Part shown: piece by piece, positions 1 through 4,756 of the stretch
Position numbering within the stretch: the stretch's first letter is position 1
Layout of the letters: the number at the start of each line of letters is the position of its first letter
DNA from: a virus
Direction: 5' to 3' (one strand)
Length of the DNA stretch: 22,602 nt
Virus record (IMG/VR): IMGVR_UViG_3300046471_000056
Span: 1 to 22,602 of that record
Notes under the pieces: model-generated
Database searches by the model: none
What the model was told of the DNA's origin: nothing
Seen by the model: the letters and a program-made list of their open reading frames with translations, nothing else
Translations under genes and position numbers: made by a program

Positions 1-34
1 AGATAGGATGAAGTCCCGAAATTCCCCCGAAGCA

Positions 35-64
35 TGAAAAAGCCCAACCTGAAAAGATTGGGCT
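35..64 (-). terminator. Rho-independent terminator downstream of tRNA-Pro remnant
   Basis: On the minus strand a 7-bp stem AGCCCAA/TTGGGCT (41-47 with 58-64) is followed by a run of five T. It sits 17 bases past the 3' end of the tRNA-Pro fragment and in the same direction, so it reads as the native terminator of that tRNA transcript and probably lies in host chromosome rather than phage DNA. Confidence 0.75.
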
Positions 65-80
65 AAGTCATTGAAAAATA

Positions 81-128
81 TGGTCGGGACGGAGTGATTC
101 GAACACTCGACCCCTAGCACCCCATGCT
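81..128 (-). other. 3' part of tRNA-Pro(GGG): probable prophage attachment site
   Basis: On the minus strand, ending at 81, the sequence holds an encoded CCA end, discriminator A, the 3' acceptor strand CGTCCCG (85-91), a perfect T arm with 5-bp stem GAGTG/CACTC and loop TTCGAAT (92-108), and an anticodon loop ATGGGGT (119-125) giving anticodon GGG. The anticodon stem is already imperfect (CCAGC against GCTAG), and the bases above 131 show no D arm and no 5' acceptor strand. The tRNA is therefore cut at about its anticodon stem. Such 3' tRNA fragments are the usual trace of tyrosine-integrase insertion into a tRNA gene. The intact copy would lie at the other, unseen end of the prophage. Bases 129-317 hold no gene that I can support. 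Confidence 0.8.
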
Positions 129-317
129 GGGGGCTATACGAACGCAACCATATGATTAATAACGAAAACGGACCCTAGACGAGGCCGCAAAAAACGGCGT
201 TTCCTGTGATTTCGCAAACGAAAACACGCGGCCTGTAGGGAAGGTTTTGCGCCATGCTGCGCTCACATAATGAGGACTCCAGACGAGCTGTAACCGCCCC
301 GTCCCGCTCCAGCCTCA

Positions 318-524
318 TTATTGCGGAGTCACTGCCTTTGCTACTTTTGCCAGGTTCGCAGCTTGCCGTCCTAGGTCGCTGAAGCACTTGTCCTGCTCCG
401 GAAGTTCCAGCCTCAGACAGCTACTTGCTTTGGAATTTATTTCGTATTCACCTTTGACGAAATACCCAATCAGGGCGAGAACCGCGACCATTACAATCAC
501 ATATACGATGTACAAAGCTTTCAT
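318..524 (-). CDS. Small single-span membrane protein, function unknown
   Basis: A 68-residue protein with a strongly hydrophobic N terminus (about residues 3-23) followed by a short polar tail with two Cys (residues 36 and 47) and a Lys/Ala-rich end. The start is supported by an excellent ribosome binding site, AAGGAGG, six bases before ATG. A TTGACT element at 577-582 on the minus strand could be a -35 box, but I see no convincing -10 at normal spacing. This is the last gene before the attachment site, a common place for lysogenic cargo. A class III-like holin or an i-spanin-like role cannot be excluded from the topology, but nothing beyond the membrane span supports either. I do not recognise the family. 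Confidence 0.7.
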   Translation of the reverse strand: MKALYIVYVIVMVAVLALIGYFVKGEYEINSKASSCLRLELPEQDKCFSDLGRQAANLAKVAKAVTPQ

Positions 525-628
525 GACGCCTCCTTTTTGACGCCAAAAAATCTACAGTGAAATGAACGATTAGTGAAGTCAAAATAGTGGCCACCGTTCG
601 CGATTGCTGGTGTATGCCAGATGCGCCT

Positions 629-1021
629 CTAATGGGTGGCTGGCGCTCCAGGAAAGCACCGTTCCCCGCTGCTTTCCCCGTCAATTGGTACAAAATGTGG
701 TACGAGAGTTACCACCCCTTCCCCGGCGTTCTGCCGAAGCTCACCCTTTCCCACCAACTTCTGCAGGCCATCATCGTGCACTGTGCCTTCCGGGGAGAAC
801 AGTCCGTTCAGATAGGCCTCTTCCCATTCGATCAGTCCCCAGAGCCTGGCGGCATCCGAAAGCTCGAGCATTTCATTCAGCTCTACGGCGCTGACCTGGT
901 TGCGGCGGCGCGCGAGCATCGCCAGTTCGACCAGCTTGCGCCGGTGAGCCTCCGGGTCTGTGACCAGGTCGTCGCGTGACTTGATCGCCGACCGCCAGTC
1001 GGCCAGCGGGTTTTCACTCAA
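629..1021 (-). CDS. Hypothetical phage protein, second gene of LexA-controlled operon
   Basis: About 130 residues, acidic and helical in its first 80 residues (the segment with ARRRNQVSAVELNEMLEL), with a less ordered C-terminal third. No ATG suits the start. I choose the TTG at 1021, which overlaps the last codons of the upstream gene by 8 bases, so the two are translationally coupled; an in-frame TTG further upstream at 1060 is the alternative. There are no catalytic motifs or membrane segments. Soluble helical proteins of this type occur near the ends of Pseudomonas prophages, but I can assign no function. The coupling places it under the LexA box at 1323-1338. Confidence 0.6.
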   Translation of the reverse strand: MSENPLADWRSAIKSRDDLVTDPEAHRRKLVELAMLARRRNQVSAVELNEMLELSDAARLWGLIEWEEAYLNGLFSPEGTVHDDGLQKLVGKGELRQNAGEGVVTLVPHFVPIDGESSGERCFPGAPATH

Positions 1022-1307
1022 AGCGGCACCACCACGACTGTGCATACAGTGCGTCGTCAATCATCTCGACCCCGGTCAGGTTCATCCCGCCAGTGGCCAT
1101 GCCTGTTACGCGCACGTCCAGCAGTCGTGGCAGAATGTTCTCTCCAGGCGCCGAGCTGAATATCCATGCGGTGGTCGTCGTGCGGCCAAGCAGATTTTCA
1201 TGCGACTCGATGATCTGCACGTCTCCCCGGATCGGCGGGATTTTCGCCAATTCCTTTTTATCGATGGCCACGCCGAGGCGCCGTCTGGGTGTGATGAGGA
1301 AATACAT
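1014..1307 (-). CDS. Hypothetical protein, first gene of SOS-controlled pair
   Basis: A 97-residue protein with an alternating beta-rich pattern, starting at the internal ATG at 1307 (MYFLITPRRRLG). A longer in-frame reading back to 1400 would run across the promoter and LexA operator and begins with a low-complexity stretch, so the short form is preferred. The C-terminal half is hydrophobic and ends in a WWCRFE-like tail. No known motif is visible. It lies 16 bases downstream of a perfect LexA box and overlaps the next gene by 8 bases. The inference is a DNA-damage-induced prophage gene that may act around induction or as a host-benefit gene; function unknown. Confidence 0.65.
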   Translation of the reverse strand: MYFLITPRRRLGVAIDKKELAKIPPIRGDVQIIESHENLLGRTTTTAWIFSSAPGENILPRLLDVRVTGMATGGMNLTGVEMIDDALYAQSWWCRFE

Positions 1308-1322
1308 AGGTCGCGCCCGATA

Positions 1323-1338
1323 CTGTATATGCGTACAG
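1323..1338 (-). promoter_or_regulatory. LexA operator (SOS box)
   Basis: The 16-mer CTGTATATGCGTACAG fits CTGT-N8-ACAG exactly, with the outer CTGTA/TACAG arms fully palindromic. It lies just downstream of, and touching, the probable -10 region of the minus-strand promoter at 1338-1366 and 16 bases before the ATG at 1307, the right place to block initiation. This is the known LexA consensus of gammaproteobacteria. Binding itself is inferred. Confidence 0.8.
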
Positions 1339-1366
1339 TTAACGAGAATCGCAGGGGATGGGTCAA
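1338..1366 (-). promoter_or_regulatory. Probable sigma70 promoter of LexA-controlled operon
   Basis: On the minus strand, TTGACC (1361-1366) is a good -35. The -10 is weak: GTTAAC at 17-bp spacing or TTAACT at 18. Overlap with the LexA box and position before the 1307 start support the call. Confidence 0.5.
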
Positions 1367-1396
1367 TACTGTATGAGGGGATTTGCGACGGAGGGG

Positions 1397-1483
1397 TCAT
1401 GCGTAGATCCAGAACAGGGTCAGGACGATGCCAACCCAGGTGAGGGTCAGCAGAAAGGATAAGCCAGCAAGTCTCGGGTCCAT
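1397..1483 (-). CDS. 28-residue hydrophobic peptide (candidate small membrane protein)
   Basis: The reading frame starts with ATG at 1483 and encodes a short charged start (MDPRLAG) and then a continuous hydrophobic, Trp-containing span of about 20 residues ending in FWIYA, a textbook single transmembrane segment. The stop overlaps an ATG on the same strand (CATGA, 1396-1400). The Shine-Dalgarno is poor. A good promoter-like pair sits 28 bases upstream (1511-1538). It is too short to be certain; a chance hydrophobic frame is possible. If real it could be a toxin-like, regulatory or holin-like peptide. Confidence 0.4.
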   Translation of the reverse strand: MDPRLAGLSFLLTLTWVGIVLTLFWIYA

Positions 1484-1510
1484 GGTTTCGCCCAAATCCG
1501 TATGGGCGGC

Positions 1511-1538
1511 ATTTTATGCATGTGGACTGTTACGGCAA
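1511..1538 (-). promoter_or_regulatory. Probable sigma70 promoter before the 28-aa peptide
   Basis: On the minus strand, TTGCCG (1533-1538), a 16-bp spacer and TAAAAT (1511-1516) make a 4/6 and 5/6 match to consensus. The predicted start is near 1504, about 20 bases before the ATG at 1483. It would also feed the LexA-controlled genes further on. Confidence 0.45.
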
Positions 1539-1592
1539 TGCTGGCCTCTAACAATTACGAGGCACGGACATGAAGGTGGGAAGCCGTTCTGA

Positions 1593-2012
1593 TCAGGGCA
1601 GATCAAGGCGGTGTGGAATCTGCCTACCACCAATGCACTTTGAGCCCCTGATACACCGGTAGTGATCAAATGGTGATGGCTTACCTCTTTTCCTGGCTCT
1701 GACAGGAGAAAGTTGCATAATCTCGCCGCAAAGCGGGCAACGGCCAAGCCTATCCCAGTCCTTCCTTGCCGGTATTGGAAAGCCCTCTGCAGCTCTCTTT
1801 CTTCGGTAGAGCCGCTCGGACAACCTGCCAACAACGTGAGATGCACCAATTAGTGCACCGAGCCCGACAAATATCCCAAGCGCTAGTGTCCCGCCACCTC
1901 CACTTCCGCCCCAGCCACGACCTCCGCGCCGACCTCGTGCTTCGACTACTACGGGAAGAGCCAGCACAAGAGAAAGCAACAACGCACGTCGGGAAAAGTC
2001 CTTTTTGCTCAT
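1593..2012 (-). CDS. Secreted or membrane Gly-rich protein with C-terminal zinc-ribbon-like Cys cluster
   Basis: 139 residues. A basic N terminus (MSKKDFSRR) leads into a hydrophobic signal-like span of about residues 10-26, then an Arg/Gly-rich stretch (about 27-43), a second hydrophobic segment (about 44-62), a basic linker, and a C-terminal domain with CPLC and, about 30 residues later, a YRCIRGSKC pattern: four Cys that could hold zinc. ATG codons at 2015 and 2012 and a GTG at 2021 are all possible starts and no strong ribosome binding site decides. It follows the spanin gene by about 50 bases. Two hydrophobic spans beside the lysis block make it a possible holin stand-in, but the zinc-like domain is unlike known holins. 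Family not recognised. Confidence 0.6.
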   Translation of the reverse strand: MSKKDFSRRALLLSLVLALPVVVEARGRRGGRGWGGSGGGGTLALGIFVGLGALIGASHVVGRLSERLYRRKRAAEGFPIPARKDWDRLGRCPLCGEIMQLSPVRARKRGKPSPFDHYRCIRGSKCIGGRQIPHRLDLP

Positions 2013-2062
2013 CATATGCACCGAGGTGGTTTGGTGCAGGATTTTACCACCGTAGTGCGATT

Positions 2063-2587
2063 TCAGTCTTTCTTCGCCAACTCTGCATAGCTTGACTCGC
2101 AGGCCAATCCGGCTATTCGGGCTGTGTCATAAGCCCTTGCCAGCTCTCCCGCTCTTTTGTCAGCGCGCTGGAACAGTTCGGAGAGCACCATTGCGGCGCG
2201 GGTGGCTGTTTCGCTTCGCTGGGTAGCGCCGGGATCGCCGGTGGTGCAACTTGCGCTGGCAGCCAGTTTTCCTGCTTGGTCGCGCACCCGGTCGCCAGCA
2301 GCATCAGCACTGACAGAGTCAGCAGTCGCAACAGCCTGTTGTTGTCTCGCATCATTTCCCACCTGGTTGACCGCCGTCTGGCGGCGCTGCTCTTCGGTTC
2401 GGTTTTCGGTCGTGGCGGCGGCGAGGCCTTTCGCCTGAAGCGTCTGCTGATCGGCCCACTTCAATTGCCATCGCGCATCGGCCACCGACTCACCATGGTG
2501 ATACGCACCATAGAGAATCGCCGCGATGATGAGCAGGACAGCCAGCGCGCCGCCGATCTTCAGGTAAAGCGCAGCGGCTGAGCTCAT
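2063..2587 (-). CDS. Rz-like inner-membrane spanin (DUF2514-type)
   Basis: 174 residues: one N-terminal transmembrane segment (about 8-29) with the bulk in the periplasm, then a long Gln/Ala-rich region that should form a coiled coil (about 40-150). This is the build of the Rz/DUF2514 i-spanins that span the periplasm and, with the o-spanin, fuse inner and outer membranes at lysis. The start overlaps the endolysin stop (ATGA, 2584-2587), so translation is coupled. The o-spanin gene is entirely nested inside it in another frame. Name by analogy only. Confidence 0.85.
   Translation of the reverse strand: MSSAAALYLKIGGALAVLLIIAAILYGAYHHGESVADARWQLKWADQQTLQAKGLAAATTENRTEEQRRQTAVNQVGNDARQQQAVATADSVSADAAGDRVRDQAGKLAASASCTTGDPGATQRSETATRAAMVLSELFQRADKRAGELARAYDTARIAGLACESSYAELAKKD
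2113..2352 (-). CDS. Rz1-like outer-membrane lipoprotein spanin, nested within Rz
   Basis: About 79 residues. A basic start (MRDNNRLLR) leads to a hydrophobic signal peptide ending in the lipobox LLATGC, so the mature protein begins with a lipidated Cys at about residue 22. The mature part is Pro-rich (APPAIPALP, QPPAP), typical of o-spanins. It is read in a different frame and lies wholly within the i-spanin gene, the classical Rz/Rz1 arrangement. Tandem ATG codons occur at 2355 and 2352; the second has the better spacing from AGGTGG. It is expected in the outer membrane, binding the i-spanin C terminus across the periplasm. Confidence 0.85.
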   Translation of the reverse strand: MRDNNRLLRLLTLSVLMLLATGCATKQENWLPAQVAPPAIPALPSEAKQPPAPQWCSPNCSSALTKERESWQGLMTQPE

Positions 2588-3009
2588 GGCACGTCCTTGA
2601 AGAAGACGTGGTGCCCGAGCTTCAGCGTCTGCTTCGCCTTGGCAGCCCAGGCCGGTGGCTTCGGCATGGTGGTCGCGTAATAGTGAGTCGCGCCGCCGGT
2701 TGGATCTGGCTTAAGCCCACCGATCACCTGATCTGCCGCGAGACGGCACATCGTGAACTCCGCCGCCGGGATTGGCTTCGCGCCACTCAGGAACGGATAG
2801 TTCGGGTCGTTCTTGTTCCAGCAGCTGAACTGGTATGGCTTCTGGCAGACGCCGGTATAGCCCTCGCCCCACCACGATTTTTCCTTACCATCCTCGACCC
2901 GATTGCGGATCGACCAGGCCACGGCAATCATCCCCGCCAGACCTTCCCCGCGTGCTTCGCCCCACAGGGTTCGCGCCAGCACATCACGATCTTTCTCAGT
3001 CACGTCCAT
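2584..3009 (-). CDS. Endolysin, SleB-type cell wall hydrolase
   Basis: 141 residues starting at ATG 3009, which has GGAGAA at good spacing; upstream in-frame codons would run into a terminator. The LWGEARGEG motif (about residues 16-24) carries the Glu expected to be catalytic in the Hydrolase_2/SleB family; YTGVCQKPYQFSCWN and GGATHYYAT are the other family landmarks. The role is peptidoglycan cleavage (lytic transglycosylase-like in this family) at the end of infection. There is no signal peptide, so export needs a holin or another route. First gene of the lysis block, overlapping the i-spanin start by 4 bases. A terminator hairpin lies 16 bases upstream of its start. Confidence 0.88.
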   Translation of the reverse strand: MDVTEKDRDVLARTLWGEARGEGLAGMIAVAWSIRNRVEDGKEKSWWGEGYTGVCQKPYQFSCWNKNDPNYPFLSGAKPIPAAEFTMCRLAADQVIGGLKPDPTGGATHYYATTMPKPPAWAAKAKQTLKLGHHVFFKDVP

Positions 3010-3024
3010 CAGGTTCTCCAGGCG

Positions 3025-3047
3025 AAAAAAAACCCGCATGCAGCGGG
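3025..3047 (-). terminator. Intrinsic terminator just before endolysin
   Basis: On the minus strand, stem CCCGC/GCGGG (3043-3047 with 3033-3037), loop TGCAT, then eight T. It would stop transcription from the tail genes 16 bases before the endolysin start. Confidence 0.75.
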
Positions 3048-3061
3048 CTCGTTCAAACAGC

Positions 3062-3067
3062 TATGAT
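3062..3067 (+). promoter_or_regulatory. Possible -10 element of the YceK-like gene
   Basis: TATGAT on the plus strand, 5/6 to consensus, about 30 bases before the ATG at 3098. No good -35 is seen at 16-18 bp spacing, so this is tentative. Confidence 0.3.
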
Positions 3068-3097
3068 TGGTACTTCACCAAATATGGAGAAAGACCA

Positions 3098-3418
3098 ATG
3101 AGGATATGGATTGTCTTGGGCCTCGTTGCAGCACTATCAGGCTGCGGCACGGTGAAGACGCTAAACGACGAGAAAGGCGCGGCTGACGACCTCGCGAAGT
3201 GGCAATCCAACTGCCACACAATCCCCCGGGCTTACAGCGGAATGAGTTATCAGTTTTGCAACCTGAACAGCCCACCCCGGTCAGGTTCTCACTGGGCCGT
3301 AACGCCAATTGCCCTCGATCTCATTGCTTCCGCAATCGCGGACACGATCCTGATTCCTTACACCGGTTATCAGCAATACCAACGTGGCGATATCCAAGTG
3401 CGGCGTAAGCAGTACTGA
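3098..3418 (+). CDS. YceK/YidQ-like lipoprotein (moron)
   Basis: 106 residues. The signal peptide MRIWIVLGLVAALSGC ends in a lipobox LSGC with lipidated Cys 16. The mature part has the landmarks I associate with the YceK/YidQ (DUF1375) family: a YSGMSYQF stretch, and a C-terminal hydrophobic region with SAIADTILIPYT followed by a polar end. The start ATG has GGAG upstream, and longer readings lack the signal peptide at the N terminus. It is on the plus strand against the whole late operon, in a gap between the endolysin and a tail-end gene, and has its own possible -10. This is the usual look of a lysogenic-conversion gene expressed from the prophage. Function in the envelope unknown; superinfection exclusion is a guess. 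Confidence 0.75.
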   Translation: MRIWIVLGLVAALSGCGTVKTLNDEKGAADDLAKWQSNCHTIPRAYSGMSYQFCNLNSPPRSGSHWAVTPIALDLIASAIADTILIPYTGYQQYQRGDIQVRRKQY

Positions 3419-3479
3419 TTAGAGTCCGTCCAACTATGACGGCTCAAAGCGCACTTGGCGGGCATTGGTGAGCGTTGTG

Positions 3480-3692
3480 TTACTCGGCCGGCTGATCTTG
3501 CTCAGGAACGTCTTCGGCCGTGATGGTCACCTGTGCGCGGTAAGTCTTGAGCAACTGCGCGGTCCGGATGTTGGACTGGGGGAACGCCTGCAGGATCTCG
3601 CGGGCCTTGGCGTCTGCTTCTGCCTCGGTGGCGTACTCAGTCTGGTTGCTTGGGTCGTAGCTGTTGCTGGTGTTGATTACGATGTAAGGCAT
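3480..3692 (-). CDS. Small hypothetical phage protein
   Basis: 70 residues starting at ATG 3692 (MPYIVINTSNSYD), chosen over an in-frame ATG at 3722 because GGAG lies eight bases before it. The N terminus looks like a beta strand, then an acidic helical part (EYATEAEADAKAREIL) and an acidic, Pro/Gln-rich tail. No motif or membrane span. It is the last gene of the structural run before the lysis block; a tail-tip accessory or chaperone is possible but unsupported. Confidence 0.65.
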   Translation of the reverse strand: MPYIVINTSNSYDPSNQTEYATEAEADAKAREILQAFPQSNIRTAQLLKTYRAQVTITAEDVPEQDQPAE

Positions 3693-3755
3693 GGTAACGC
3701 TCCATGGTTGGTAAATTTTCAACCGGAAATGGTTGTGTAGCCGTTTTCTGGCCGC

Positions 3756-4436
3756 TCACGCAGCTATCTTTGCGAACACCGCAGGAAGATGGAAATCGTA
3801 GGGATTACTGAACGCCTCAGTGATGGCATACATATTTCCTCCCGCGAAGTCCCACCAGGTGAACAGGTTTCTGCCTTCGGAACCTCCTGAAAGCAACGTC
3901 ATTCCGAACGAATTAATCATGAGATATTCGTTCTCAGGGAAATTGAAATCCACCCGATAATAGTTTCGATAAGAGGTGGTGGGTGTCTGCTCAGACTTAA
4001 CGTACGTCCAGTTCGAAAATGATCGAGTGAACAAGGCTGCCTGGGTCCCGCTGTCGAACAGCAACTTGCCTGCCCCGTCCCATAACCTCAACCCATAGTT
4101 GGCCACAGGTTGGGCCGCGAATGCCGCCACAAAGTAACGCCCGTTTGGCTGCGCCGTGGTAACTCCATAAGTCCTGACATAAAACCCGGTCCAATTCCCC
4201 GGGCCTCCCGTCAAATACATCTTCCCTGCTGCGGCGATGACGTTTGTGGTGTCTGGCCGGATGAATACCAACGGGGGCTCTTGCGAGGTCACAGGCCTGA
4301 CGAACGTGGTCAGCGAGCCAAGACCACCGTCCTGATTAGCTGCATACCGACCTCCAGAGATGACGCAAAGCCGGGCGAATTCAGAGTCAAGAATGACGGT
4401 ATTTTGATTGTTGGTGAAGCTGAGGCCGTACGTCAT
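3756..4436 (-). CDS. Tail-tip or fibre-associated protein
   Basis: 226 residues, beta-rich, full of Gly, Asn, Thr and aromatics, with no signal peptide or membrane span, as in virion surface proteins. The N terminus MTYGLSFTNNQNTVILDSE has the same build as that of the preceding gene (MAYGMRVWGADGALQLDEN): a short Tyr-Gly strand then a repeated strand, which suggests relatives or a shared docking element. The ATGA overlap (4433-4436) couples it to that gene, with GAGG before the start. Lying directly after J, the pair probably belongs to the adsorption apparatus. Small proteins of this design follow J in other lambda-like phages (DUF6453-like, from memory). Confidence 0.7.
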   Translation of the reverse strand: MTYGLSFTNNQNTVILDSEFARLCVISGGRYAANQDGGLGSLTTFVRPVTSQEPPLVFIRPDTTNVIAAAGKMYLTGGPGNWTGFYVRTYGVTTAQPNGRYFVAAFAAQPVANYGLRLWDGAGKLLFDSGTQAALFTRSFSNWTYVKSEQTPTTSYRNYYRVDFNFPENEYLMINSFGMTLLSGGSEGRNLFTWWDFAGGNMYAITEAFSNPYDFHLPAVFAKIAA

Positions 4437-4753
4437 TTGAACCTCATCACAATGAGTCGCATCGAGCCCGAAGCCGTGTTGAATACGGTGGGCGAATTCC
4501 TCATCCAGTTCGCTACCTCGACCACACCGTTTCCCACCAAGACTTCGAACTGTCGATCATTACTACCGTAGTTGCCTATGGGTATAACAACGGCATTCGC
4601 ATTGTCCGGCGTGCAGCCTGGTACTGAAAAACTTTGTACTCCGCGTTCAATGCCGAAGCTGACTACCTGAGACAGCACTACTCGAATCGTAAAAGAGTTT
4701 TCGTCCAGTTGCAGGGCGCCATCGGCGCCCCACACTCTCATTCCATAAGCCAT
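4433..4753 (-). CDS. Small tail-tip-associated protein after J
   Basis: 106 residues starting at ATG 4753 (a GTG one codon earlier is possible), with a GGGGTGAG ribosome binding site that overlaps the J stop. The N terminus MAYGMRVWGADGALQLDEN resembles the next protein downstream; the rest is beta-rich with no catalytic motif. Tight packing between J and its longer relative suggests co-expression with the tail tip. Likely a virion component or assembly partner; the exact role is unknown. Confidence 0.72.
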   Translation of the reverse strand: MAYGMRVWGADGALQLDENSFTIRVVLSQVVSFGIERGVQSFSVPGCTPDNANAVVIPIGNYGSNDRQFEVLVGNGVVEVANWMRNSPTVFNTASGSMRLIVMRFK

Positions 4754-4756
4754 CAC

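Noticed and set aside
267-321. 9-bp inverted repeat ATAATGAGG/CCTCATTAT around a 37-base loop
   Set aside because: No T tract on either strand and a long loop, so not a terminator; may be chance.
175-387. 70-codon minus-strand frame overlapping the small membrane protein gene
   Set aside because: No ribosome binding site, Arg/Ser-rich random-looking translation, and it overlaps a better supported gene in another frame.
3706-3735. Three alternating GGTTG/CAACC/GGTTG arms that could form two exclusive hairpins before the 70-aa gene
   Set aside because: Stems are only 5 bp and AT-rich neighbours give no terminator; too weak to call an attenuator.
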